Below, in pieces: positions 10,791 through 19,851 of a DNA stretch of 64,000 bases (the first letter of the stretch is position 1; each line of letters begins with the position of its first letter). The stretch covers positions 1 through 64,000 of the forward strand of contig JASGCM010000009.1 of NCBI GenBank assembly GCA_030054175.1. The letters are read 5' to 3'. A model generated the notes under the pieces. The model saw nothing but the letters and a program-made list of their open reading frames with translations, was not told the DNA's origin and searched no databases. A program made the position numbers and the translations under genes. The stretch comes from Alphaproteobacteria bacterium. GTDB lineage: Bacteria > Pseudomonadota > Gammaproteobacteria > Burkholderiales > Burkholderiaceae_C.

Positions 10791-11966
10791 TTGAGGCAAA
10801 TTCAAGTGAAGATGATCAAGAACATTTCGGCTGCCCTGGCCAGCGGCATGCTTGCCGCGTCAGGCAGCGCTTGGGCCGTCAACGACCTTCCCGGTGGCCC
10901 GGGCGTGCGCCAACTCAATCTGCAGCCCGCCGTCACCCAAATTGCCGCTGAACAAGCTTGGTTGCACTGGTTCATGCTGATCATCTGCACGGTGATTTTC
11001 GTCGCCGTATTCGGGGTGATGTTCTACTCCATCTTTAAACATCGGAAGTCTTTGGGCCATCAGCCCGCCAACTTCCACGAGTCGGTCAAGGTCGAGATCG
11101 CCTGGACTGTGGTTCCCTTCATCATCGTTATTCTCATGGCTCTGCCCGCCACTAAAGCGGTGGTTGCTCAGAAAGACACCTCCAACGCCGATCTGACCAT
11201 CAAGGCCACCGGTTACCAGTGGAAATGGGGCTATGACTATCTGAAGGGTGAGGGTGAAGGCATTGGTTTCATTTCCACCTTGGACAACGAGCACCGCGAA
11301 ATTTCCAACAGTGGTGCCAAAGGCGTGCAAATTGACAACTACCTGTTGAAAGTGGATAACCCGCTGGTGGTGCCCGTCGATAAAAAAGTGCGGATCATTA
11401 CCACGGCCAATGATGTGATTCATGCCTTTGCTGTGCCTGCTTTTGGCATCAAGCAAGATGCCATTCCCGGCTTTGTTCGTGATACTTGGTTCCGTGCTGA
11501 AAAAATCGGCGACTTTTATGGCCAGTGCCAGGAACTGTGCGGCAAAGAGCACGCTTACATGCCCATTCATGTCAAAGTGGTGAGTGCCGAAGACTACAGC
11601 AAGTGGGTCGTCGAGCAGCAAAAGGCCATGGCCGCCAAAATGGACGACCCCAACAAGGTCTGGGCCTTGGAAGACATCGTCAAGCGGGGTGAAAAGGTCT
11701 ATGCCTCCAACTGCGCCGCCTGTCACCAGGCGAATGGCAAGGGCGCTGGCCCGATCAAAGCCCTTGACGGCGCGGCTGTGGTGCTCGACAGCGACAAAGC
11801 CAAGCAAATCAAAATCTTGCTCAATGGCGCTGGCAATGGTGCCATGCCCGCTTGGAAACAGTTGTCTGACACAGACATCGCCGCGGTCATCAGCTACACC
11901 AAGAACAACTGGTCTAACAAAACCGGCCAATTGGTACAGCCTTCCGATATCAAAGCATCTCGTTAA
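10791..11966 (+). CDS. coxB: Cytochrome c oxidase subunit II with C-terminal cytochrome c domain
   Basis: CuA motif DFYGQCQELCGKEHAYMPIHVKV and heme motif CAACH. Confidence 0.95.
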   Translation: MRQIQVKMIKNISAALASGMLAASGSAWAVNDLPGGPGVRQLNLQPAVTQIAAEQAWLHWFMLIICTVIFVAVFGVMFYSIFKHRKSLGHQPANFHESVKVEIAWTVVPFIIVILMALPATKAVVAQKDTSNADLTIKATGYQWKWGYDYLKGEGEGIGFISTLDNEHREISNSGAKGVQIDNYLLKVDNPLVVPVDKKVRIITTANDVIHAFAVPAFGIKQDAIPGFVRDTWFRAEKIGDFYGQCQELCGKEHAYMPIHVKVVSAEDYSKWVVEQQKAMAAKMDDPNKVWALEDIVKRGEKVYASNCAACHQANGKGAGPIKALDGAAVVLDSDKAKQIKILLNGAGNGAMPAWKQLSDTDIAAVISYTKNNWSNKTGQLVQPSDIKASR

Positions 11967-11993
11967 TCACCCAGTATCCAAAGGACCATCAGC

Positions 11994-13625
11994 ATGAGCG
12001 CAGTTCTCGACCCGCACGGCCACGTCGCTGGCGATCACGGACATGACGACCACCACGGTGCCCCCCACGGTTGGCGTCGCTGGGTGTTTGCCACCAATCA
12101 CAAAGACATCGGTACCTTGTATCTGTTGTTCGCCTTCACCATGTTCATCATCGGAGGCATTCTTGCGTTGCTGATCCGTGCCGAGTTGTTCCAACCCGGT
12201 CTGCAAGTGGTCAACCCCGAGTTGTTCAACCAGCTCACCACCATGCACGGTCTGATCATGGTGTTCGGGGCCATCATGCCGGCCTTCGTAGGCTTTGCAA
12301 ACTGGATGATTCCTTTGCAAATCGGCGCTTCCGACATGGCTTTCGCCCGCATGAACAACTTCAGCTTCTGGTTGATGATTCCTGCGGCAGCCATGTTGGC
12401 GGGTTCCTTCTTCATGCCCGGCGGCGCTCCGGCGGCTGGATGGACGCTGTACGCCCCCCTGACCTTGCAAATGGGGCCGTCGATGGATGCCGGTATTTTT
12501 GCCATGCACATTCTGGGTGCTTCGTCCATCATGGGGTCGATCAACATCATCGTCACCATCTTGAACATGCGCGCGCCCGGCATGACGCTGATGAAAATGC
12601 CAATGTTCGTGTGGACTTGGCTGATCACCGCTTATCTGCTGATCGCCGTCATGCCCGTGTTGGCTGGTGCCATCACCATGACCCTGACCGACCGTCATTT
12701 CGGCACCACCTTCTTCAACCCCGCTGGTGGTGGTGATCCGGTCATGTACCAGCATATCTTCTGGTTCTTCGGTCACCCCGAGGTATACATCATGATTTTG
12801 CCGGCCTTTGGCATCATCAGCCACATCGTGCCTGCGTTTTCACGCAAGAAGTTGTTCGGTTATGCCTCGATGGTGTATGCCACCGCCTCGATTGCCATTT
12901 TGTCTTTCATCGTTTGGGCGCACCATATGTACTCCACCGGCATGCCTGTGACCGGTCAACTGTTCTTCATGTACGCCACCATGCTGATCTCGGTGCCCAC
13001 CGGTGTGAAGGTGTTCAACTGGATCGCTACCATGTGGAAGGGTTCGATGACCTTCGAAGCCCCCATGCTGTTCTCGGTCGGCTTCATTTTCGTGTTCACC
13101 ATGGGTGGCTTCACTGGCCTCATTTGTGCCATGGCTCCCATCGACATGCAGATTCAGGACACCTATTACGTTGTGGCCCACTTCCATTATGTGTTGGTGG
13201 CTGGTTCGTTGTTTGCCATGTTTGCAGGCTTCTACTACTGGGTGCCGAAGTGGACTGGCGTCATGTACAACGAGACACGCGGCAAGATTCACTTCTGGCT
13301 GACGCTGATTTCTTTCAACGTCACGTTCTTCCCCATGCACTTCCTGGGCTTGGCTGGTATGCCCCGCCGTTATGCCGATTACCCCATGCAGTTGGCTGAT
13401 TTCAATGCCCTGGCTTCGGTCGGTGCCTTCGTGTTCGGTCTCAGCCAGGTCTATTTCTTCCTGTTTGTCGTGTTGCCTTGCATGCGCGGTCACGGTGAAA
13501 AAGCACCGCAAAAGCCCTGGGAAGCTGCTGAAGGCCTTGAGTGGGAAGTGCCTTCCCCTGCGCCTTTCCACACCTTCGAGAACCCGCCCAAGCTCGACGC
13601 GACCGCCACTCGCGTGGTTGGTTAA
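11994..13625 (+). CDS. ctaD: Cytochrome c oxidase subunit I
   Basis: HPEVYIMILPAFGIISHIVPAFSRKKLFGY, VWAHHMYSTGM, YYVVAHFHYVL. Confidence 0.98.
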   Translation: MSAVLDPHGHVAGDHGHDDHHGAPHGWRRWVFATNHKDIGTLYLLFAFTMFIIGGILALLIRAELFQPGLQVVNPELFNQLTTMHGLIMVFGAIMPAFVGFANWMIPLQIGASDMAFARMNNFSFWLMIPAAAMLAGSFFMPGGAPAAGWTLYAPLTLQMGPSMDAGIFAMHILGASSIMGSINIIVTILNMRAPGMTLMKMPMFVWTWLITAYLLIAVMPVLAGAITMTLTDRHFGTTFFNPAGGGDPVMYQHIFWFFGHPEVYIMILPAFGIISHIVPAFSRKKLFGYASMVYATASIAILSFIVWAHHMYSTGMPVTGQLFFMYATMLISVPTGVKVFNWIATMWKGSMTFEAPMLFSVGFIFVFTMGGFTGLICAMAPIDMQIQDTYYVVAHFHYVLVAGSLFAMFAGFYYWVPKWTGVMYNETRGKIHFWLTLISFNVTFFPMHFLGLAGMPRRYADYPMQLADFNALASVGAFVFGLSQVYFFLFVVLPCMRGHGEKAPQKPWEAAEGLEWEVPSPAPFHTFENPPKLDATATRVVG

Positions 13626-13643
13626 TGGCTGGCTGTCGTGTCC

Positions 13644-13754
13644 ATGACGCCTGAACAGAAAAAAAGCAACCTCCGCCTGGGCTTGATTTTGGCCTCGGTG
13701 GCGGTGGTTTTCTTCCTGGGCTTTTTAGCCAAGATGATTTTGCTGAGCCGGTAA
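13644..13754 (+). CDS. Small single-pass protein, cytochrome oxidase small assembly protein-like
   Basis: MTPEQKKSNLRLGLILASVAVVFFLGFLAKMILLSR, 36 aa, between ctaD and ctaG; below the length cutoff of the supplied ORF track. Confidence 0.7.
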   Translation: MTPEQKKSNLRLGLILASVAVVFFLGFLAKMILLSR

Positions 13755-13759
13755 ATCCC

Positions 13760-14359
13760 ATGTCATTGCGCGCCAATATGCACATGCTGAAAAAGCTGCT
13801 GGTCGTGGTGGCGGGCATGTTCGCATTTGGTTATGCTTTGGTTCCTTTGTACCAAGCCATTTGCGAGGTCACCGGCATCAATATCTTGGCCTTAGGTGAG
13901 CGCGAGATGCCTGGTACTGGCTCGGCACGCGCCAAAATGCCGCGCAACACGCAAGTGGACACCTCACGCACCATCACGGTCGAATTTGATGCCAACGCAC
14001 GCGGACCCTGGGAATTCAAGCCCGCTCAGCGCTCGATTCAAGTTCACCCTGGTGAAGTGGTCACGGTGATGTACGAATTTCAAAATGTGCAGAATCGGAC
14101 CATGGCGGCGCAGGCCATCCCAAGCTACGCGCCACGCCAAGCAGCACAGCATTTCAATAAATTTGAGTGCTTCTGCTTCAACCAGTACACATTGGCTCCT
14201 GGCGAAAAGAAAGAGTGGCCGGTGGTCTTCGTGGTCGACCCTAAATTGTCCAAAGACGTCACCACCATCACCCTGTCCTACACCTTCTTTGAGGTGGGGG
14301 GCAAAACCCCGGCCGCACCCACCGCGCAGTCGGTACTGAAACTCGGTGAGGGCGCATGA
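13760..14359 (+). CDS. ctaG: Cytochrome c oxidase assembly protein (Cox11)
   Basis: PLYQAICEVTGINI and KFECFCFNQYTLAPGEKKEWPVVFVVDP. Confidence 0.95.
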   Translation: MSLRANMHMLKKLLVVVAGMFAFGYALVPLYQAICEVTGINILALGEREMPGTGSARAKMPRNTQVDTSRTITVEFDANARGPWEFKPAQRSIQVHPGEVVTVMYEFQNVQNRTMAAQAIPSYAPRQAAQHFNKFECFCFNQYTLAPGEKKEWPVVFVVDPKLSKDVTTITLSYTFFEVGGKTPAAPTAQSVLKLGEGA

Positions 14360-14577
14360 GCGAAGTCACTCCGCCCACCCCTGTCCAAAAAGGCTCCTTG
14401 TGGCGAACCATCGTCGCTGTGGCCTGGTCCTTTCTGGGTGTTCGCAAAAGCAGCGAATTTCAGGAAGACATCGCTCGCATCACCCCCCTGCATGTGTTGG
14501 GTGTCGGTTTGGTGGCGGGCCTGTTGTTTGTGATCGGATTGATGCTTGTCGTCAATTGGGTCGTCGGAAAATCTTGA
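14356..14577 (+). CDS. DUF2970 domain protein
   Basis: SLWRTIVAVAWSFLGVRKSSEFQEDIARITPLHVLGVGL, in conserved cox-locus position. Confidence 0.8.
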   Translation: MSEVTPPTPVQKGSLWRTIVAVAWSFLGVRKSSEFQEDIARITPLHVLGVGLVAGLLFVIGLMLVVNWVVGKS

Positions 14578-14587
14578 AGGAGAGCAA

Positions 14588-15469
14588 ATGAGCAACTCGC
14601 ATGGCGGCGCGACGCCTTACTACTATGTTCCGCACGAGTCGCGGCATCCGGCCATGGCCGCATTGGGTCTGTTTTTCGTGATTTTGGGCGCCGGTCAGTG
14701 GATCAATGGTGCCGATTGGGGCAAGTATTCCCTGTTTTTCGGTTTGGCTTTTTGGCTTTGGGTGTTGTACCAGTGGTTTGGTGACGCCATTCGCGAGAGC
14801 GAAGGTGGCATGTATGGCTACAAAGTTGACCTCTCCTACCGTTGGAGCATGAGCTGGTTCATCTTCTCTGAAGTCATGTTTTTCGGCGCTTTCTTCTCTG
14901 CCTTGTGGTGGGCTCGCATCCACTCTGTGCCTGAACTCGGCAACCTCGAAAACGCGATCCTGTGGCCTGACTTTAAAGCCATTTGGCCCAGCGTGGCTGC
15001 GGGTGTCACGGCTTCTCCGGCGGGCATCATCGAGCCGTTCCAGACCATGACCCCATTTTGGTTGCCCACCATCAATACTGCTTTGTTGTTGACCTCAGGC
15101 GTGACATTGACCATCGCTCACCATGCGCTGCGTGAAAACCAGCGCGACAAAACCATCGCCTTCATGTGGCTGACTGTGATTCTGGGCGTGGTCTTCCTGT
15201 TCGTTCAGGGCTACGAGTACTACCATGCTTATGCGGACCTCAACCTGAAACTCACATCAGGCGTTTACGGTTCGACTTTCTTCATGTTGACCGGTTTCCA
15301 TGGATTTCACGTGTTCTTGGGCATGTTGATGCTGTTGGTGATCACCTTGCGCTTGCAAAAAGGCCACTTCACCGCCGATCGTCATTTCGGCTTCGAAGGT
15401 GCGGCCTGGTACTGGCACTTCGTTGATGTCGTGTGGCTGGGTTTGTACATCCTGGTTTACTGGATGTAA
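14588..15469 (+). CDS. ctaE: Cytochrome c oxidase subunit III
   Basis: YYYVPHESRHPAMAALGLFF...TGFHGFHVFLGMLMLLVITLRL...WYWHFVDVVWLGLYILVYW. Confidence 0.96.
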   Translation: MSNSHGGATPYYYVPHESRHPAMAALGLFFVILGAGQWINGADWGKYSLFFGLAFWLWVLYQWFGDAIRESEGGMYGYKVDLSYRWSMSWFIFSEVMFFGAFFSALWWARIHSVPELGNLENAILWPDFKAIWPSVAAGVTASPAGIIEPFQTMTPFWLPTINTALLLTSGVTLTIAHHALRENQRDKTIAFMWLTVILGVVFLFVQGYEYYHAYADLNLKLTSGVYGSTFFMLTGFHGFHVFLGMLMLLVITLRLQKGHFTADRHFGFEGAAWYWHFVDVVWLGLYILVYWM

Positions 15470-15493
15470 TTGGCTCAGTGCCCCATCTGCTCA

Positions 15494-15517
15494 AGCCAAC
15501 CCTCGGGTTGGCTTTTT
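15494..15517. terminator. Rho-independent terminator between convergent genes
   Basis: AGCCAACCCTCGGGTTGGCT hairpin followed by TTTTT, just 3' of ctaE. Confidence 0.85.
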
Positions 15518-15738
15518 CATGACTGAATGGGTATGCCCGTGGGCTGGATGTAGCCCAGTTTCCAAGCCAGCAATATGCACAAGAACAGCAAAATGGAGAA
15601 GCCGACGCGAAAGGCCAGTGCCTTGGCCATGCGGTTGGTCTTCGCTTCTCCGTTGCGGCCATCGCGCATCATGTAGATCAGGGCCGAAGCCAGACTGCCC
15701 AAAATGGCGACGAAGGCGACGACAACAAGGTATTTCAT
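15517..15738 (-). CDS. DUF2909 / twin-transmembrane protein
   Basis: MKYLVVVAFVAILGSLASALIYMMRDGR...AFRVGFSILLFLCILLAWKLGYI. Confidence 0.75.
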   Translation of the reverse strand: MKYLVVVAFVAILGSLASALIYMMRDGRNGEAKTNRMAKALAFRVGFSILLFLCILLAWKLGYIQPTGIPIQS

Positions 15739-15777
15739 GGCGAGGTTTTCGACGGATTGGGACAAAGAGATGATTTT

Positions 15778-16527
15778 ATGCGCAGCTTGATGGGTTCAGG
15801 TCGTTGGTGGTTGATGGTCGTCCTATCGTTGGTGGCCGTGCTGGCCCTGGCCTCGTTGGGACGATGGCAATGGGGGCGCGCCGAGCAAAAGCTGGCTCTG
15901 CAACAGTCCATCGACGATAAACTGGCAGCGTCGGTACTCACCGAGAACGATTTTGTCGAGGAGCCCGCATTGTGGGGCGAGTTGCATCGCCGTGTCAGTT
16001 TGCAAGGGTTTTGGATGCATCGCCACACCCTGTTTTTGGACAACCGCTTGCATCAAGGTCGGCCCGGATTTTGGGTGGTGACTCCCCTGTTGTTGGACGA
16101 AAAAACCGTGGTTTTGGTGCAGCGAGGTTGGGTGCCACGTGATGTGCGAGATGTACAAGCCGTGCCTGTTTTGTCCGAGCACACCCATTTGCTGCGAGTT
16201 CAGGGTCGACTGGCTGCGCCACCGTCCAAGTGGCTTGAGCTACAAGAGTCGCAAACGACGCCGACACAGGGGTCTTCCCGAATTCGGCACAATATCGATA
16301 TCACGGAACTGCGACAGCAATGGGGTGTATCGGTGGCTGCGGTGATGCTGCAGACCGATCCTTCCGACTCTGAACTGGTGCGCGACTGGCCCATGCCGGG
16401 TGCGTCGGCCAGCACCAACTGGGGTTATGCGTTCCAATGGTTTGCCATGAGCGCCACGCTGTTGCTGCTCTCTTTCTGGACACTGATCATTCGCCCCCTG
16501 CGTCATGGCTCAAAAAAATCCCACTGA
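15778..16527 (+). CDS. SURF1 family cytochrome oxidase biogenesis protein
   Basis: LGRWQWGRAEQKLALQ, N-DNRLHQGRPGFWVVTPLLL, two terminal TM segments; position between coxC and ctaA. Confidence 0.85.
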   Translation: MRSLMGSGRWWLMVVLSLVAVLALASLGRWQWGRAEQKLALQQSIDDKLAASVLTENDFVEEPALWGELHRRVSLQGFWMHRHTLFLDNRLHQGRPGFWVVTPLLLDEKTVVLVQRGWVPRDVRDVQAVPVLSEHTHLLRVQGRLAAPPSKWLELQESQTTPTQGSSRIRHNIDITELRQQWGVSVAAVMLQTDPSDSELVRDWPMPGASASTNWGYAFQWFAMSATLLLLSFWTLIIRPLRHGSKKSH

Positions 16528-17203
16528 TCCCCGCCCCGATCAACCTTTGGGCCTGACGGTTCACACCATGCCTTCCCCAGGCGAGGTGATGGATGCTGAT
16601 CTGAAACGAACCCGCGCCGGTCGCTGGAGCATGTTGGCAGTGTTGCTGGTGTGCGCTGCCCCGGTTGTGGCATCGTACTTCACCTATTACGTGATCCGAC
16701 CGCAAAATCAGAAAAGTTATGGTCAGCTGATCCAACCCACGCGCATCATTCCTGAAATTCAAGCGGTCGACTTGAACCATCAACCGGTGGCTTTGCACAG
16801 CTTGAAAAAGCAGTGGTTGCTCATTAGCGTGAGCTCCGGGGCTTGTGATGAGGCCTGCATAGAGCGTTTGTATTTGCAGCGTCAGGTGCTCACAGCTTTG
16901 GGGCGTGAGCGCGAACGCTTCGATTGGGTTTGGCTGATCAACGACGAAGCCGAGGTGCCCGCTGAAATCCGCCCGGGTTTGAGCGAGGCCATGGTGCTTC
17001 GGGTCAAAGCCGAAGAACTCAAGGCCTGGCTTGAGCCGCAAGCGGGGCAAGCCTTGTCAGACCATTGGTACCTTGTCGACCCCATGGGCGAGTGGATGAT
17101 GCGTTTTCCTGCCCCGATCAACAAAGAAAGTGTGCCGCGCATCAAGCGCGACATCGAGCGTTTGTTGCGTGCTTCTGCTGGTTGGGATCTGCCGGGGCGA
17201 TGA
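16505..17203 (+). CDS. Cox-locus membrane protein of unknown function
   Basis: Single TM, SCO/thioredoxin-like C-terminal region (LLISVSSGACDEACIERLYLQRQVLTALGRERERFD); conserved cox-locus position. Confidence 0.7.
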   Translation: MAQKNPTDPRPDQPLGLTVHTMPSPGEVMDADLKRTRAGRWSMLAVLLVCAAPVVASYFTYYVIRPQNQKSYGQLIQPTRIIPEIQAVDLNHQPVALHSLKKQWLLISVSSGACDEACIERLYLQRQVLTALGRERERFDWVWLINDEAEVPAEIRPGLSEAMVLRVKAEELKAWLEPQAGQALSDHWYLVDPMGEWMMRFPAPINKESVPRIKRDIERLLRASAGWDLPGR

Positions 17204-18336
17204 GGGATATGGATACGCCACTTTATCACTTTGGCCTCACAGCCCAGTTGTTGCTCTTGGGCGCGCTCGTGGCTGTTTTACCGCTGGCATGGGTGGCGTG
17301 GCGTTTCCGTGGCCAGGGCAATCGCACCCTGATGGCCCGGTTGACTTGGGTGACACTGTTCCTCACCTTTGATCTGGTGTTGTTTGGCGCTTTCACGCGT
17401 TTGTCGGATTCCGGCTTGGGTTGTCCCGACTGGCCCGGTTGTTATGGTCAAGCCACGCCAGTCGGTGCCAAGCAGCAGATTCAGGCGGCTCAAGACCTCA
17501 TGCCGACCGGGCCGGTCACCCACGGCAAAGCATGGGTCGAGATGGTGCACCGCTATCTGGCTACCGGCGTGGGTGCTCTGATTTTGGTGTTGTGCCTCAT
17601 GGCTTGGCGCGGCCGTTGGCGCGTTGAACCACAGGCCGGCGCCTGGGGTGCCACCCTGACCTTGCTTTGGGTGTGTATGCAGGGGGCGTTTGGCGCTCTG
17701 ACTGTGACCATGAAACTGTTTCCAGCCATCGTCACCCTGCACTTGCTTGGTGGCCTGGGGCTATTGGCTTTGCTGGCTTGGCAGGCCGCCCAAAGGCAGG
17801 CCCAGTTGAATCCGAGGCCAGCATTACTTCAGAAAACAGCCGACCTGCGGCCATGGCTGCGCATGGGCCTGCTGATTTTGATCGTTCAAATCGCCTTGGG
17901 GGGGTGGGTGAGTACCAACTACGCTGTGCTGGTCTGTGATACCTTTCCCCAGTGCCAAGGTACCATGTGGCCCCAAATGGACTTCACCCAAGGTTTTGAA
18001 CTATGGCGGCCGCTGGGACACACTGCCAAGGGCGACTTGCTGACCTTCCAGGCACTCACTGCCATCCATTACACCCACCGCTTGGCGGCGTACCTGGTCG
18101 TTGCGGCTCTGGCTCTGTTGGCTTGGTGCATGCACCGTCGAGGTTTGAGTGGCTTGGCGCGTGCTTTGGCCGCGTTGGTTGCCTTGCAATTTTTAACCGG
18201 GTTGAGCAATGTGGTGTTGGGCTGGCCCATGTTGGCTGCCGTCTCACACACCGGCGGTGCCGCCGCCATGGTGATCGTGCTGGTGCTGGCCGTGCAGCGC
18301 ACCCAACCTCAATTTTTGAATAGACACATCGCATGA
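17200..18336 (+). CDS. ctaA: Heme A synthase (COX15/CtaA)
   Basis: [21 protein letters not shown] and [22 protein letters not shown]. Confidence 0.95.
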   Translation: MRDMDTPLYHFGLTAQLLLLGALVAVLPLAWVAWRFRGQGNRTLMARLTWVTLFLTFDLVLFGAFTRLSDSGLGCPDWPGCYGQATPVGAKQQIQAAQDLMPTGPVTHGKAWVEMVHRYLATGVGALILVLCLMAWRGRWRVEPQAGAWGATLTLLWVCMQGAFGALTVTMKLFPAIVTLHLLGGLGLLALLAWQAAQRQAQLNPRPALLQKTADLRPWLRMGLLILIVQIALGGWVSTNYAVLVCDTFPQCQGTMWPQMDFTQGFELWRPLGHTAKGDLLTFQALTAIHYTHRLAAYLVVAALALLAWCMHRRGLSGLARALAALVALQFLTGLSNVVLGWPMLAAVSHTGGAAAMVIVLVLAVQRTQPQFLNRHIA

Positions 18337-19220
18337 GCCCGTCCCTTCATTTGCCTTCTCGTTGGCGTCAGTTCAACGCCCTGACCAAACCGCGCGTCAT
18401 CCAATTGATCGTTTTTTGCGCCTTGATCGGTATGGTGTTGGCCGTGCCTGGCGTACCCGCTTGGACCGACATCCGGTTGGGTGCTTTGGCTTGCTTGGGC
18501 ATCTGGCTGGTGGCAGGTGCCGCCGCCGCTTTCAATTGCATTGTTGAAAAAAGCATCGATGCCCGAATGAAGCGCACTGCTTGGCGACCGACCGCCAAAG
18601 GTGAGTTGAGTGACCGCGAAACCTTGCTGTTTTCGGCGCAGTTGTGTGGCATTGGATCGGCCATTTTGTATTGGGGCGTGAATCCGCTGACCATGTGGCT
18701 GACCTTTGCCACCTTCGTGGGCTATGCGGTCATCTATACCGTGATCCTTAAACCGCTGACCCCGCAAAACATCGTCATTGGGGGTGCTTCGGGTGCCATG
18801 CCTCCCGTACTGGGTTGGGCGGCCATGACAGGCGAGGTGGGCCCTGAGTCCCTGATCCTGTTTTTGATCATTTTTTTGTGGACACCCCCACATTTCTGGG
18901 CACTGGCCTTGTATCGCGTCGAAGACTATCGTCAGTCGGGCTTGCCCATGCTGCCCGTGACCCATGGCAATGAATTCACGCGCCTGCAAATCCTTCTATA
19001 CACATTCGTGTTACTGGCCGCTTGCCTGATGCCGTTCATCTATCGCATGAGCGGATGGTTCTATCTGGTCAGTGCCATGATCCTCAGCCTGATGTTTTGC
19101 TACTATGGTTGGGCCTTGTGGCGTCAGTACTCGGACACTCTGGCGCGCAAGACCTTCCGTTTTTCCCTCATCCATCTCAGCCTGTTGTTTGCGGCTTTGC
19201 TGATCGATCACTACATCTAG
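18333..19220 (+). CDS. ctaB: Protoheme IX farnesyltransferase
   Basis: [46 protein letters not shown]. Confidence 0.97.
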   Translation: MSPSLHLPSRWRQFNALTKPRVIQLIVFCALIGMVLAVPGVPAWTDIRLGALACLGIWLVAGAAAAFNCIVEKSIDARMKRTAWRPTAKGELSDRETLLFSAQLCGIGSAILYWGVNPLTMWLTFATFVGYAVIYTVILKPLTPQNIVIGGASGAMPPVLGWAAMTGEVGPESLILFLIIFLWTPPHFWALALYRVEDYRQSGLPMLPVTHGNEFTRLQILLYTFVLLAACLMPFIYRMSGWFYLVSAMILSLMFCYYGWALWRQYSDTLARKTFRFSLIHLSLLFAALLIDHYI

Positions 19221-19231
19221 GCTTGAGACCC

Positions 19232-19825
19232 ATGCCCACCCACCTGAACTTGAACCGTCGCACCTGCCTGGGATTGGCGATGCTGCCCTGGTTTTGCGCA
19301 TGCAGTGAAAAAATGGCCTTCAAATCGATTGACATCACTGGTGCCAATTACGCCACCGAATTGGAGTTGCCCGACACCGAGGGTCGCGTGCGCCGATTGT
19401 CCGACTTCAAAGGCCAAGCGGTGGTGCTGTTCTTTGGCTATACCCAGTGCCCCGATGTGTGCCCGACCACCTTGCAAGAACTCACACAGGCGCGTCAGTT
19501 GCTGGGCCCTTTGGGAGAGAAGGTTCAGGGCATCTTCGTCACCATTGATCCCGAGCGCGACACGGCTGAGGTTTTGCGCGCCTACATGCAGTCTTTTGAT
19601 TCTTCGTATCTGGCTTTGGTCCCTAGCGCCGAACAGCTGGCTCAGGTGGCCAAGTTCTACAAGGTGTATTACAAAAAATCCCAGGGCAAGACCCCCACCA
19701 GTTACACCATGGACCACACGGCGGCCAGCTTTGTTTATGACCCGCAAGGTCGCATCCGCTTGTATACCCGCTATGGTCTGGGCCCGCAAGCCTTGGCCGA
19801 TGATTTGCGCTTGCTGCTGAAGTGA
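19232..19825 (+). CDS. SCO1/SenC family copper chaperone
   Basis: GYTQCPDVCPTTLQEL (CxxxC) and TIDPERDT, MDHTAASFVYDPQGR. Confidence 0.93.
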   Translation: MPTHLNLNRRTCLGLAMLPWFCACSEKMAFKSIDITGANYATELELPDTEGRVRRLSDFKGQAVVLFFGYTQCPDVCPTTLQELTQARQLLGPLGEKVQGIFVTIDPERDTAEVLRAYMQSFDSSYLALVPSAEQLAQVAKFYKVYYKKSQGKTPTSYTMDHTAASFVYDPQGRIRLYTRYGLGPQALADDLRLLLK

Positions 19826-19851
19826 TCGGCACCTGACACAGTCTCCCACCT

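Noticed and set aside
10860-11930. 356 aa minus-strand ORF opposite coxB
   Set aside because: Antisense shadow of a high-confidence gene; His/Gly-rich composition and no recognisable motif.
11967-12824. Minus-strand ORFs opposite ctaD (also 12840-13571)
   Set aside because: Low-complexity mirror of the coding strand; ctaD is unambiguous.
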